This document shows positions 32,074-39,710 of a DNA stretch of 64,000 nt, piece by piece. The translations under genes and the position numbers were made by a program. How positions within the stretch are numbered: position 1 is the first letter of the stretch; the number at the start of each line of letters is the position of its first letter. This DNA comes from Paracoccus sp. S1E-3 (GTDB lineage: Bacteria > Pseudomonadota > Alphaproteobacteria > Rhodobacterales > Rhodobacteraceae). The notes below the pieces were generated by a model, which did no database searches, was not told the origin of the DNA, and saw only the letters and a program-made list of their open reading frames with translations. The stretch covers positions 2,501 through 66,500 of the forward strand of contig NZ_JACEMU010000008.1 in assembly GCF_013868135.1 (NCBI RefSeq), in the 5' to 3' direction.

Positions 32074-32898
32074 CTATACCCAGTTGCCTGAATGCGGATG
32101 CCTAGTGCCGAGCATGTACACGCCCGAGTGCACGTCGATCAGACTCCAGTCCGCAAGCTGAGCGCAGAGCTCAGCAAACAGCCCATTGTTTTCGTAGATT
32201 GCGCCAGGTTCGAATGATGCATCGTCCAGTTCGCTGCCAGCCGGAGATTTGCTGAGTATACTGGTACTGTGAAGCAGCTTGAGCCCGGCAAAAATTGGCC
32301 CCCCAGGTGGCAACATAGGTGGTGGTGATTTTTGCGAGGTCGCTAGGGCAGGCTGACCGAACAAGGCAGTCATGAACATTGAGGTCGCATTCCACGCGCC
32401 GATGTACGGCGGTCGTTCCTTGGGATTCAGTATCGGGCTGAGCCACCGCTCTTGCGCCCTGCCGAGTTTATCCAGCGTATCTGGCAGGGTTTTGGGAAGA
32501 GTGACCTTTCCGAACAGCATGTGTGCGCCCGTCAGCGACTGTTCGATCGGTGTCGGGCCCCGCTCGAGGTGGAAGCTCTTGGCGGTGTTCAGGTCAGCTA
32601 TGTTCCAGTCGGAGAGCACGTTGCAGACAGCTTCCGTGAACTCGAGGTCCAGTTGAGCCAGGTGGCCCCAGGACAGGCCAACGGCGAAGCAGACATGCCA
32701 GGGGTTGGCAGAGGGAAAGGCCGCCAGATGAGAGGTCATCTCGGACGTGGCCATCTTGTTGAGAGACTGGCCTGACTCCTTCAGCAGTGCCAATACCTTG
32801 CCGCGGGCCGGGCCACCTTTCACCCCACCACCCTTTTCGCAGAGCTCGTTGAACGCGCGCTGTGTATCGTTGACCGGCTTGCTAATCGGCGCCTTCAT
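32074..32898 (-). CDS. Unknown protein between methyltransferase and RelE-helicase
   Basis: The 274-residue product was not recognised. It begins MKAPISKPVNDTQRAFNEL, has a mostly helical first half (LSWGHLAQLDLEFTEAVCNVLSDW), a middle with GRAQERWLSPILNPKE and a Pro-rich stretch (SPPPMLPPGGP), and ends with LADWSLIDVHSGVYMLG. No nuclease, nucleotide-binding or membrane motif is visible. It starts 4 bp after or inside the overlap with the methyltransferase stop (a start at 32916 would overlap) and ends 14 bp before the helicase start, so the three genes form one transcription unit. Its constant position makes it a candidate effector or adaptor of that unit. Confidence 0.7.
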   Translation of the reverse strand: MKAPISKPVNDTQRAFNELCEKGGGVKGGPARGKVLALLKESGQSLNKMATSEMTSHLAAFPSANPWHVCFAVGLSWGHLAQLDLEFTEAVCNVLSDWNIADLNTAKSFHLERGPTPIEQSLTGAHMLFGKVTLPKTLPDTLDKLGRAQERWLSPILNPKERPPYIGAWNATSMFMTALFGQPALATSQKSPPPMLPPGGPIFAGLKLLHSTSILSKSPAGSELDDASFEPGAIYENNGLFAELCAQLADWSLIDVHSGVYMLGTRHPHSGNWV

Positions 32899-32902
32899 TG
32901 TC

Positions 32903-34972
32903 TCACTCCACCGCAAACACCTTCATCACCTCGTCGCCAAGGTGGTTGATCACCTTCACCGCGATCCGCCCCGACTTCGGCTTCGCGAACGGGCGCGAGG
33001 TGTCACAATACAGGCTCTCCCAAGCCTCCTCGTCGATCTCGGCCTTCAGTGTGGTCTTCAGCGCCTTGTAGGGGTCGTTGGCGCCGAGGAAATAAGCATG
33101 GCGGACGAAGAAGGACTCCTCGTTGTAGTCGGTGTCCAGCATCCACAGGGCGATCCCGTCCGTCCCCTCGCTCTGCACCTCACCGGTCTGGGGCTTGAAC
33201 ACGTCCACGCCGAAGACCTGGACCTGCACCATGCCATCCCCGGCATCCGTGATCCGGATATCCGGCTCGCCGAAGATCACGAACAGGTTGCCCGCGCCGG
33301 TGGATTTCAGGTCGCCGCCCATGTGCAGGTCGGGGTTCATCCGGGCCTTCAGCACGCGGATACGGCCTAGCTTGTCGAACTCGCTGCTATGGGCGTCGTA
33401 GTTGAAGGCGCAGCAGATCAGCACGTCGAAACCGGCGTCGCCTGCCTCGCGCGCGGCGGCGACCAGGTCGGGGCGGCTGACGGTGCCGAACTCCGGGCCG
33501 ATGAACACGCCCGCGCGGCGCTGGGTGTCGCCTTCCATGAAGGTGCCCTCGGCTGCGATCCAGTTGCCGGGCCACCCCTTCAGGCTGGTAAAGGTGATCC
33601 GATCCTCCTTGTGCGCCTGCTGCACGCCTGCGGCTTTCAGGTTTTCCAGGATCATGTGGGCGAAGTCGGTGAAGTCGCGCGGGGCCTCGGCCGCCTTGCG
33701 CTTACCCTCGGCGGCCTCGTGCGTGTCGATCAGCTCGTCATCCCAATCCACGGCAAGGGTCCGGTGAGGCGACAGGCTTTCCACCGTGAAGGGGCCTGCG
33801 ACGCGGACTTTAGATTTGTCGTCGTAGGGTTTGTCGTAAAGGTATTCGAACTCGGCCTTGGCGGCGATGCTGGCGTCGATTTCGCGCTGGCGGGCGATGC
33901 GCGCCTCCCAGAACCGTTTTAGGGCGATTTGCGCGGGGGCGGGCCAGCCTGATGGGGCCTCTCGGGGGATTTCCCATTCCATCAGGCCGTTCGCCGGGGC
34001 CACTTCGCCGGAGGGGAGTTTGACCTCACCCCTCGCGGTGAAGTCGATCTTCGCGCCCGCGCGACCGCCGATTTCCACTTTGAAGGGGGTTGAATGGCCT
34101 GCAAGGGCCGCATTCAGGGCGGCGATGGCATCCTCGACCGCAGGCTGCATCCTATCCCATATCACGTCGATCTCGGCGTTAGATGCGATGTTGCTCAGCA
34201 TTATGTGAGGCACGCGCTGGTAAACAAATCCTTGGCGGATACTGCGGAAGGTCGGTGCGGTCTTAGGTGGTGTGCGGGTGATCTCGCCTTCCTTCTCCTG
34301 ACCTTCGGGGCTATCGGCAAGGAGGTAATAGGGGTAGCGCGCACCCATAAGTCGCGTCCTAGCGAGCGCCACGGCGACGCGGGACGTGTCGATTGTAATC
34401 CAGCGCCGCCCCCATTGTTCGGCGACATAAGCCGTTGTGCCGGATCCACACGTAGGATCGAGCACCAGATCGCCGGGGTCGGTGGTCATATGGATGCAGC
34501 GCTGAACGACAGTTGCAGAGGTCTGAACAACATAAATCTTGGAAGCCATAAAGCTGGCCGAGACGTCATCCCAACGGTTCGTTATTGCCAGAGCGGGGAA
34601 GTCATCAAGAAAGCGAACGTATCCTAACCTGGCCTGAGTGGCTTCCAGACGTCCGGCAATCTTTAGGCGCTGCATGCCAGTTTCATTGGTTTTCCATCGG
34701 ACGCTCATTGATGGCCGAAGGGTTCTGCCGTCGATGTAAACGGGAAACCAAGATGCAGCACCTTCGCCTTTCTCTCTACCCGCACTTTGCGAGGTCAAAT
34801 TATCGAGCGAATATACTCGCCATTCGTCACCCGCGGCGTCGGCGAGAATATCGCCGACGGGCTGAAGGGTCTGAGCGGGCGCGCCGGGGCGATCGGCATG
34901 GTATTCGCGGTAAGCTTCGACATGGGACGAGAACCCCAAGCTTCCACGCGGCGTAAGCCTGTTCAAGCCCAT
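32903..34972 (-). CDS. Mod-type site-specific DNA methyltransferase, lacking the N-terminal catalytic part
   Basis: The 689-residue frame matches the middle and C-terminal parts of a large Mod-like DNA methylase. It keeps YSLDNLTSQSAGREKGEGAA, RFLDDFPALAITNRWDD and the S-adenosylmethionine motif LVLDPTCGSGTTA at 169-181, followed by ARYPYYLLADS. In beta-class enzymes the catalytic DPPY motif comes some hundreds of residues before this, and no such motif lies in the frame or upstream, where 35000-35260 reads as noise. The gene is therefore probably 5'-truncated and not able to methylate, unless its N-terminal part is encoded elsewhere. It is first in the set with the unknown protein and RelE-helicase. 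Confidence 0.75.
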   Translation of the reverse strand: MGLNRLTPRGSLGFSSHVEAYREYHADRPGAPAQTLQPVGDILADAAGDEWRVYSLDNLTSQSAGREKGEGAASWFPVYIDGRTLRPSMSVRWKTNETGMQRLKIAGRLEATQARLGYVRFLDDFPALAITNRWDDVSASFMASKIYVVQTSATVVQRCIHMTTDPGDLVLDPTCGSGTTAYVAEQWGRRWITIDTSRVAVALARTRLMGARYPYYLLADSPEGQEKEGEITRTPPKTAPTFRSIRQGFVYQRVPHIMLSNIASNAEIDVIWDRMQPAVEDAIAALNAALAGHSTPFKVEIGGRAGAKIDFTARGEVKLPSGEVAPANGLMEWEIPREAPSGWPAPAQIALKRFWEARIARQREIDASIAAKAEFEYLYDKPYDDKSKVRVAGPFTVESLSPHRTLAVDWDDELIDTHEAAEGKRKAAEAPRDFTDFAHMILENLKAAGVQQAHKEDRITFTSLKGWPGNWIAAEGTFMEGDTQRRAGVFIGPEFGTVSRPDLVAAAREAGDAGFDVLICCAFNYDAHSSEFDKLGRIRVLKARMNPDLHMGGDLKSTGAGNLFVIFGEPDIRITDAGDGMVQVQVFGVDVFKPQTGEVQSEGTDGIALWMLDTDYNEESFFVRHAYFLGANDPYKALKTTLKAEIDEEAWESLYCDTSRPFAKPKSGRIAVKVINHLGDEVMKVFAVE

Positions 34973-35130
34973 CAGCCTGTTTGTCCTGATTCAATGCCTG
35001 GGCCCCAGTCTCTGGTCGGTTGTCATCATTACGCTGATGCGCAATTCTTTTTCGGAAATCGACGAGAGGGGCAGTAAGCGTTGCAACTGACCCCTCCTGA
35101 CCGACCTATTCTTTATCTGGCCATAGGCCT

Positions 35131-35153
35131 ATCTTGGCGCTACGCGCCAAGAT
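35131..35153 (-). terminator. Hairpin between two - strand cassettes
   Basis: ATCTTGGCG (35131-35139) pairs perfectly with CGCCAAGAT (35145-35153) around a 5-nt loop. It lies between the end of the TIGR04255/HTH cassette and the start of the methyltransferase frame and probably separates their transcripts. No T-run follows on the - strand, so the terminator role is uncertain. Confidence 0.45.
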
Positions 35154-35265
35154 GAAACGCCACCATGCAGCCTCTTCGTCCCAGAGCAGTAGTTCGAATG
35201 CGGCACTGCGAACGGCAGCTTTGGAAAAGGGAGAAGCGCTGCTTCGCTGACCTCTAAACGAAGAT

Positions 35266-36123
35266 CTACGCGATGTACCGTCGCGCGTACGACAGTGAGT
35301 TTACGTCGAGAGGGTATGAGTTCAGATAGTCGGCGGCCGCCAAATCACTCAACGTGGCCAAGTGGAGACCGTTTTCGTGCAATGAGAATGGTCCCTGCCA
35401 ATCAATAGCTCTGATCTTTGGCCAAATTTGCTTCCTGATCTCTTCGCGATCCGCCAGCTCTCGCTTCCCTTCATCCTCAAGTATCGCGATGAAGGTAATC
35501 GGAACTGCAGCCATACCTGACCAACTCGCGTGCGGGTGTGCGCGGATCTCGCGAATAGAACGAACGGCTTTACCGAGATCAGATTCGCCTTTCGGGTACT
35601 AGGAAAGGATCGCATTGCGCAAAGATGCCACCGATGCCACGAAGGCGTCTGGAAAAGCAAATCGACCAAAGAAGGTTTCAAGTGCTCTAGAAAATTCGAG
35701 CTGTTGGCTTTCGTCGTGGCACCCGCGTTGCCGCTCCCAAGACACCAGAAGGTCTTTGGTCACACTCATCGTGCGAGAGAAATCGACAACTACTCCGTCT
35801 GGCGTTGCGGACAGAAAGCCGAAACGAGGTGCTTGGCCTCGTTCGATCTGCCCTATACGTTTTGCGTCCACAACGACCATCGGGCAAACAGAGACATACC
35901 GGATGCGCTCTGGATCCCGCACCACGTCGCAAGTCTGAGATATGACAGCAAATCCGACTATCTCGGAGTCTAATACAGCGCCTCCGTCGTCTTCGCCTTC
36001 ATCTGTCAGTTTGGAGATGTCGCGAAACAGGAAGTCGCCACAACCAAGAGCGAAATCGCCTTGCTGCCATTCAGCAAGGCGAACCAGAAAACCTTCGTCG
36101 CTCTCCGATGATTTCTCGGTCAA
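35266..36123 (-). pseudogene. Unknown cassette protein, interrupted by one amber codon
   Basis: Codons 1-174 run from 36123 (TEKSSESDEGFLVRLAEWQQGDFALG, then VVGFAVISQTCDVVRDPERIRYVSVCP-like text) to a TAG at 35599-35601. The same frame continues without a gap (YPKGESDLGKAVRSIREIRAH, ITFIAILEDEGKRELADREE) to a stop at 35266, giving 285 residues in all. The sense on both sides of the TAG indicates one gene with a nonsense mutation. The family was not recognised; the SQTCDVVR segment is its most striking part. It starts 12 bp after the HTH gene stop and is the third gene of a cassette. Confidence 0.65.
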
Positions 36124-36135
36124 CCGGCACTTCCT

Positions 36136-36879
36136 TTATGCCTTGTTTCGACGTGCTTTCGCACGCCGCAACTTCGGTTGACTGAGCGCCAAGATTTCTG
36201 TTTCGTCCATTCCGCTCAACGCTTCGATAGCATCTCCCCAATGCCTTGGCGCGTTGAACCTCTCGGCGTCCTGGGTCAATGCAGACCCGAAGGTAGGACG
36301 GCCCACACCTTTGCCTGCAAGTGCGCGGACCCTTTCATACTCTCCGCCACACAGCAAATCCAAAAAGGTTTGCCCCGGTCGCGCGTTACCCAGAAGCAGA
36401 TTGCGGTTCTCTTCGGCCGATCCTCTGTCGATGAAGCTGAGAGCGGTCACGACTTGCCCCAAGCGCTCATGATTTTCAGCGGACACAGTCTTTCCAGACG
36501 CCCAGTGATATGGAGCGCGCGCGGACACGTCGAACACCTCCGCAATCTGAGCCCATGTCAGCCCAGAGATCTGCCGAAGTTCGTGGACCAATTCGGCAGG
36601 TGTTGTGTTCGCGGTCGGCTCGTTGTTCTCCACGGAGAAAGACACTGGAATGTTCAGTGCAGTACTGCCTTCAAGGTATTCTTGGCGCATGGCGAATGCT
36701 TGAATGTCTCGCTCGAACACCTTGAAACTTTGCCCATGTGAGAACGGTGCTGCCACGTCGGGTGCGGCTTCAGCCATCACATCAAATCGAGTTACCCCAC
36801 TCACAGCCGGAGCAAAAAGGATCGCGGCGGATGCCGCGCCTGCGGAAAGTTGTTTAATCAACATGTCACTTGGCTCCAA
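36136..36879 (-). CDS. HTH-domain protein with hydrophobic N-terminus
   Basis: A 247-residue protein. The N-terminal 30 residues hold a hydrophobic stretch (AGAASAAILFAPAVSG). Residues 95-150 look like an XRE-type helix-turn-helix (ELVHELRQISGLTWAQIAEVFDVSARAPYHWASGKTVSAENHERL). The rest is helical with ARPGQTFLDLLCGGEYERVRAL. The combination suggests a DNA-binding regulator, possibly membrane-attached, but no family name is certain. It overlaps the stop of the TIGR04255 gene by 14 bp and precedes the amber-interrupted gene by 12 bp. GC content of this cassette is visibly lower than in the metabolic operons on either side. Confidence 0.7.
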   Translation of the reverse strand: MEPSDMLIKQLSAGAASAAILFAPAVSGVTRFDVMAEAAPDVAAPFSHGQSFKVFERDIQAFAMRQEYLEGSTALNIPVSFSVENNEPTANTTPAELVHELRQISGLTWAQIAEVFDVSARAPYHWASGKTVSAENHERLGQVVTALSFIDRGSAEENRNLLLGNARPGQTFLDLLCGGEYERVRALAGKGVGRPTFGSALTQDAERFNAPRHWGDAIEALSGMDETEILALSQPKLRRAKARRNKA

Positions 36880-37678
36880 AACGTTCCAAGAATTTTTCGG
36901 TCACACTCCACCGGAAGAAAGCATAGGCGCGCGCAGCAACCTTGTCGAGTTCGGTACACAGCATTTGGGTATCAAAGTTCCGCCCCTCACAATTTGTGCT
37001 GTAGGAGTCCACATCGAGCACCCAGCTCTTCACACCAACGGGAGGTGCCATTTCTAAGTCGTGGCTGAAATTGGGAGGCGCAAGACCGTATCGGGCGATA
37101 ATTTTTCCTTCTTTCGTCGTGCCCGTGATCTCGGTCATCGAAATATCGATGTGTTGGACCAATCCCGATTGCAGGACATTAAGAAGCTCAGGATGAACCA
37201 AATCCGATAAAGCTTCAACGTCGGCGGAATCCTGTATGCGGTCAACGTACCTAAAACCAACGCGCTGAACCAGCTTGGGGCGAATGGTATCGACGAGCTT
37301 TCCAAGAATAAACTCGAACCGCGAAAGAAAATCATCTCGGGACACATAGCTTGCCGTTTCTAAAGTGATCGCATCGGGTCCTAAAGACACGCGCAGCACT
37401 CTGTCCGCATCGAAAAAGCGCCAGATAACAGTGGTGACTTGCCGCGGCTTAACTTCGTTGCCATTGATAACTATGTCCACGCCTTGGATCATGTCGCTCT
37501 GAAAATGCGGGTACTCATCACGGATCGCCTCTTGGAAATCCGCTATGTAGCTTTCTTCCGCGACCTTGATGATCTTAGGGAATTTCACTTGCCCAAGCAC
37601 GCGCACCAAGGGTGCGTCGCTCAGGAGTACGCGATCAGGAACCTCCCCGAAGAGGGGGTCGTCGCAACGATCTGCCAT
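36866..37678 (-). CDS. TIGR04255-family protein
   Basis: The 270-residue protein fits the TIGR04255 family: an early LSDAPLVRVLGQVKF block, then YPHFQSD, TVIWRFFDADRVLRVSLGPDAITLETASY, SRFEFILGKLVDTIRPKLVQRVGFRYVDRI, and a C-terminal VLDVDSYSTNCEGR. The function of the family is unknown; its members are often found in islands next to HTH or other small genes. It is the first gene of a three-gene set. An AT-rich promoter region lies at 37679-37740. Confidence 0.8.
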   Translation of the reverse strand: MADRCDDPLFGEVPDRVLLSDAPLVRVLGQVKFPKIIKVAEESYIADFQEAIRDEYPHFQSDMIQGVDIVINGNEVKPRQVTTVIWRFFDADRVLRVSLGPDAITLETASYVSRDDFLSRFEFILGKLVDTIRPKLVQRVGFRYVDRIQDSADVEALSDLVHPELLNVLQSGLVQHIDISMTEITGTTKEGKIIARYGLAPPNFSHDLEMAPPVGVKSWVLDVDSYSTNCEGRNFDTQMLCTELDKVAARAYAFFRWSVTEKFLERFGAK

Positions 37679-38034
37679 GTTGTTCGCCCTCTTTTCTTGG
37701 CGGAGTATAGCATATGAAGTAGAATGTGAAGTAGCGATTTTTAACCTACGAGGTTAAGAATCCCGTAATGCACCGCGCGTTGCGCGCGTGTAGAAATGTC
37801 CACACTGACCGGATAGGTGTAAGCTGGGCTCGCCAAAAGGGGACCCAATCCGCGGCGCGGCGCTCGCGCAGCTTTAAACTGGCCATTCGTCGCCCGCGCA
37901 GCAAATGACCGCCCTTTCTGCCTACGGCCCTGCGAAACGGACGTTGGTTGCTCCGTCTCGCGATGCGCAGCACGGATAGCCCGCCCGGCTCTAGCCGGGC
38001 AGGTTCATGAGGCTTCGTCACTGTCGCCTCGCGA
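37679..38034 (+). other. Intergenic stretch behind the defence island, no gene
   Basis: No convincing gene was seen. The first 60 bp are AT-rich and should hold the promoter of the TIGR04255 gene. Around 37980-38006 a GCCCGGCTCTAGCCGGGC palindrome could be a terminator or the end of a lost element. The remaining sequence is GC-rich and unlike its neighbours, and it runs into the IS66 fragment. Confidence 0.4.
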
Positions 38035-38140
38035 CTACTCGATACCGAAGCGACCCTTCGGACAGTTCCACGGTAGCAGCGTGTCATACTGCGACCGGGC
38101 CAAGCCGTTGGCCATCTGCTCGAACACCCAGTTCAGATAT
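38035..38140 (-). mobile_element. IS66-family transposase, C-terminal scrap
   Basis: Read on the - strand, the last 33 or so codons of an IS66-type TnpC are present: RAYLNWVFEQMANGLARSQY, then DTLLPWNCPKGRFG and a stop at 38035. The LLPW motif near the C-terminus is the family hallmark. The rest of the element is missing. Confidence 0.7.
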
Positions 38141-38545
38141 GCCCGCGCCGATCTCTACGAAGAGGTCTATCACGTTCATGCGGTGATCATGCCGCGCGTG
38201 ATGGCCAAGGACGGTCGCCGTCTCCTGCAACCCTCGAAGCATGCCATGATCCGCGATTATGAGGCCGCGCAGGACAGTGTCGGGGATTGGTTCGCCGAGT
38301 TGGGGCTGGTGCGTGGCAAATGCGAGGCGGAAGACATCCGCAAGGCCGCCAGGTTCAACACATCCGGCGCGCCGATGCGGCGTCGGGCGCGCCGGATGTG
38401 TTGTGGCCAGCCGAGGTCGAGGTGCCGAAACGGCGCCGGCATATCAGCCCACGACAATGGCGCGCAGAACAGGAATCCAAGATCGCCAGGCGCGAGCAGG
38501 CGACCTATCGAACTGCCAGCGATCTCGCCGCGCAGGCGGTAGGGT
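38141..38545 (+). pseudogene. Relaxase (Mob-type) fragment, broken by an inverted repeat
   Basis: The + strand codes for DLYEEVYHVHAVIMPRVMAK, DGRRLLQPSKHAMIRDYEAA, QDSVGDWFAELGLVRGK. The HVHAVI block resembles the metal-binding HxH of mobilisation relaxases, and the wording after it resembles Mob/Pre-type plasmid proteins. After a 17-bp perfect inverted repeat at 38357-38402 the sense continues in another frame (DVLWPAEVEVPKRRRHISPR, QWRAEQESKIARREQ). Neither end is complete. It points to a former plasmid or mobilisable element here. Confidence 0.5.
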
Positions 38546-38556
38546 TGACCGGTCGA

Positions 38557-38837
38557 GAACGCAACGATCATCGCCTCCTTATCCTCGGTCAACACGATGG
38601 ATCCTGGCTCCGATGGTCCGGTCTTCATATCCTCGACCGTCGCGCGCTTGCGCCACTTCGCAACGGTCTTGGGGTTGATCCCCGCTTCCCGGCTCAGCTG
38701 CGCGAGAGAAGCTTGCGATCGCTGTTTCGCTGCTCTGACGGCGTGCGTGGTCGTGGCGCTGCCTTGACGAACTTGTTCCATAGGGCATCCTTCCATTCCA
38801 AAGAAAGGATCACACCATCAAACCGTGGGATCAAACA
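38557..38837 (-). mobile_element. IS481-family element, 5' end only (copy 1)
   Basis: From 38781 down to about 38557 the - strand encodes the first 75 residues of an IS481-type transposase (QGSATTTHAVRAAKQRSQAS, LAQLSREAGINPKTVAKWRK, RATVEDMKTGP), an HTH segment. The 56 bp upstream end at TGTTTGATCCCACGG (38823-38837), the likely inverted repeat. The DDE part is lost. The same end recurs at 59909-60153 in the same orientation. Confidence 0.85.
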
Positions 38838-38954
38838 CCTAGCTAGTCCGCCGCTCCATGCCGCTGGGATCGGCGGTTCCGTTGTTGCTGATGCTGAAGG
38901 ACAGGTAATTAAGTGTCGGAGAACAATGCAAGCAGAGGCCGATTCAAGGCGCAA

Positions 38955-39698
38955 TCAGGCCACCAGCGTCGCGATTTCGGCGGCGGATGCCTGCAGCTTT
39001 TCGACCAGCAGATCGACTTCCGGCTTTTCGGCGCCGATGCGGCTTGACGGCCCGACAAGGCCAAGCGCACCCGCGACCAGATTTCCAATCAGGACCGGAA
39101 CGCAGACGGAAAACACATCCTTGTCCAGCTCGCTGTCATTGATGGCGAAGCCGGATTTTCGGATCTCGGCGTAAAGCTGGGACAGGCGTTTCGGATCGAC
39201 GATCGTATGCGGCTGATAGGCCTGCAGATGGGCGTCGGGTCGGGGCGCGGGGTCCTCGGAAAAGGCCTGGATCACCTTGCCCGCCGCCGTTGCATGGACC
39301 GGAAATTCAAAGCCCGGATGGATAAAGGCATTCGCGCCCTTGTTCGGCACCACGAATTCCAGCAGCTGATTGCCGTTTTCCGAGGCCGAGACGTAAAAGC
39401 TGGTCTCGCCCGCCTCATAGGCCAGCGCCTCAAGCACCGGAACCAGCACCACCCGTAGCGATTTTTCGCGCGAGATGAACATGCTCAGCCGCCGGGCGCG
39501 CGAGCCGACCGAATAGGTCTTGGTGCCGGGATCGAATTTCAGCATCCCGCTTTCGGCGAGGTTCGCGGCCAGCCGAAAGGTCGAGGACTGCGGCAGCCGC
39601 GCCGCGTTGACGATTTCGACCAGCGACATTTCCCGGCCCGAACTGGCGACAATATCCAGAATCCTGAAGGCCCGATCCAAAGGGTTCGATTTACTCAT
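38955..39698 (-). CDS. IclR-family transcriptional regulator of the arginine operon
   Basis: The 247-residue protein has an N-terminal winged helix (DRAFRILDIVASSGREMSLVEIV, LPQSSTFRLAANLAESGML) and an IclR effector-binding domain (ETSFYVSASENGNQ, HATAAGKVIQAF, GFAINDSELDKDVFSVCVPV, GALGLVGPSSRI). It is the last gene of the long - strand operon, 12 bp behind the aldehyde dehydrogenase gene, so it should control that operon and its own supply. The ligand is probably a pathway intermediate such as 2-ketoarginine or 4-guanidinobutyrate; that is inference. It faces the IS481 remnant downstream. Confidence 0.9.
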   Translation of the reverse strand: MSKSNPLDRAFRILDIVASSGREMSLVEIVNAARLPQSSTFRLAANLAESGMLKFDPGTKTYSVGSRARRLSMFISREKSLRVVLVPVLEALAYEAGETSFYVSASENGNQLLEFVVPNKGANAFIHPGFEFPVHATAAGKVIQAFSEDPAPRPDAHLQAYQPHTIVDPKRLSQLYAEIRKSGFAINDSELDKDVFSVCVPVLIGNLVAGALGLVGPSSRIGAEKPEVDLLVEKLQASAAEIATLVA

Positions 39699-39710
39699 AA
39701 CTGACCTGTT

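Noticed and set aside
33058..33246. Short basic frames inside the methylase and helicase genes
   Set aside because: They are Arg/Ser-rich shadows in other frames of clear genes, without starts that make sense.
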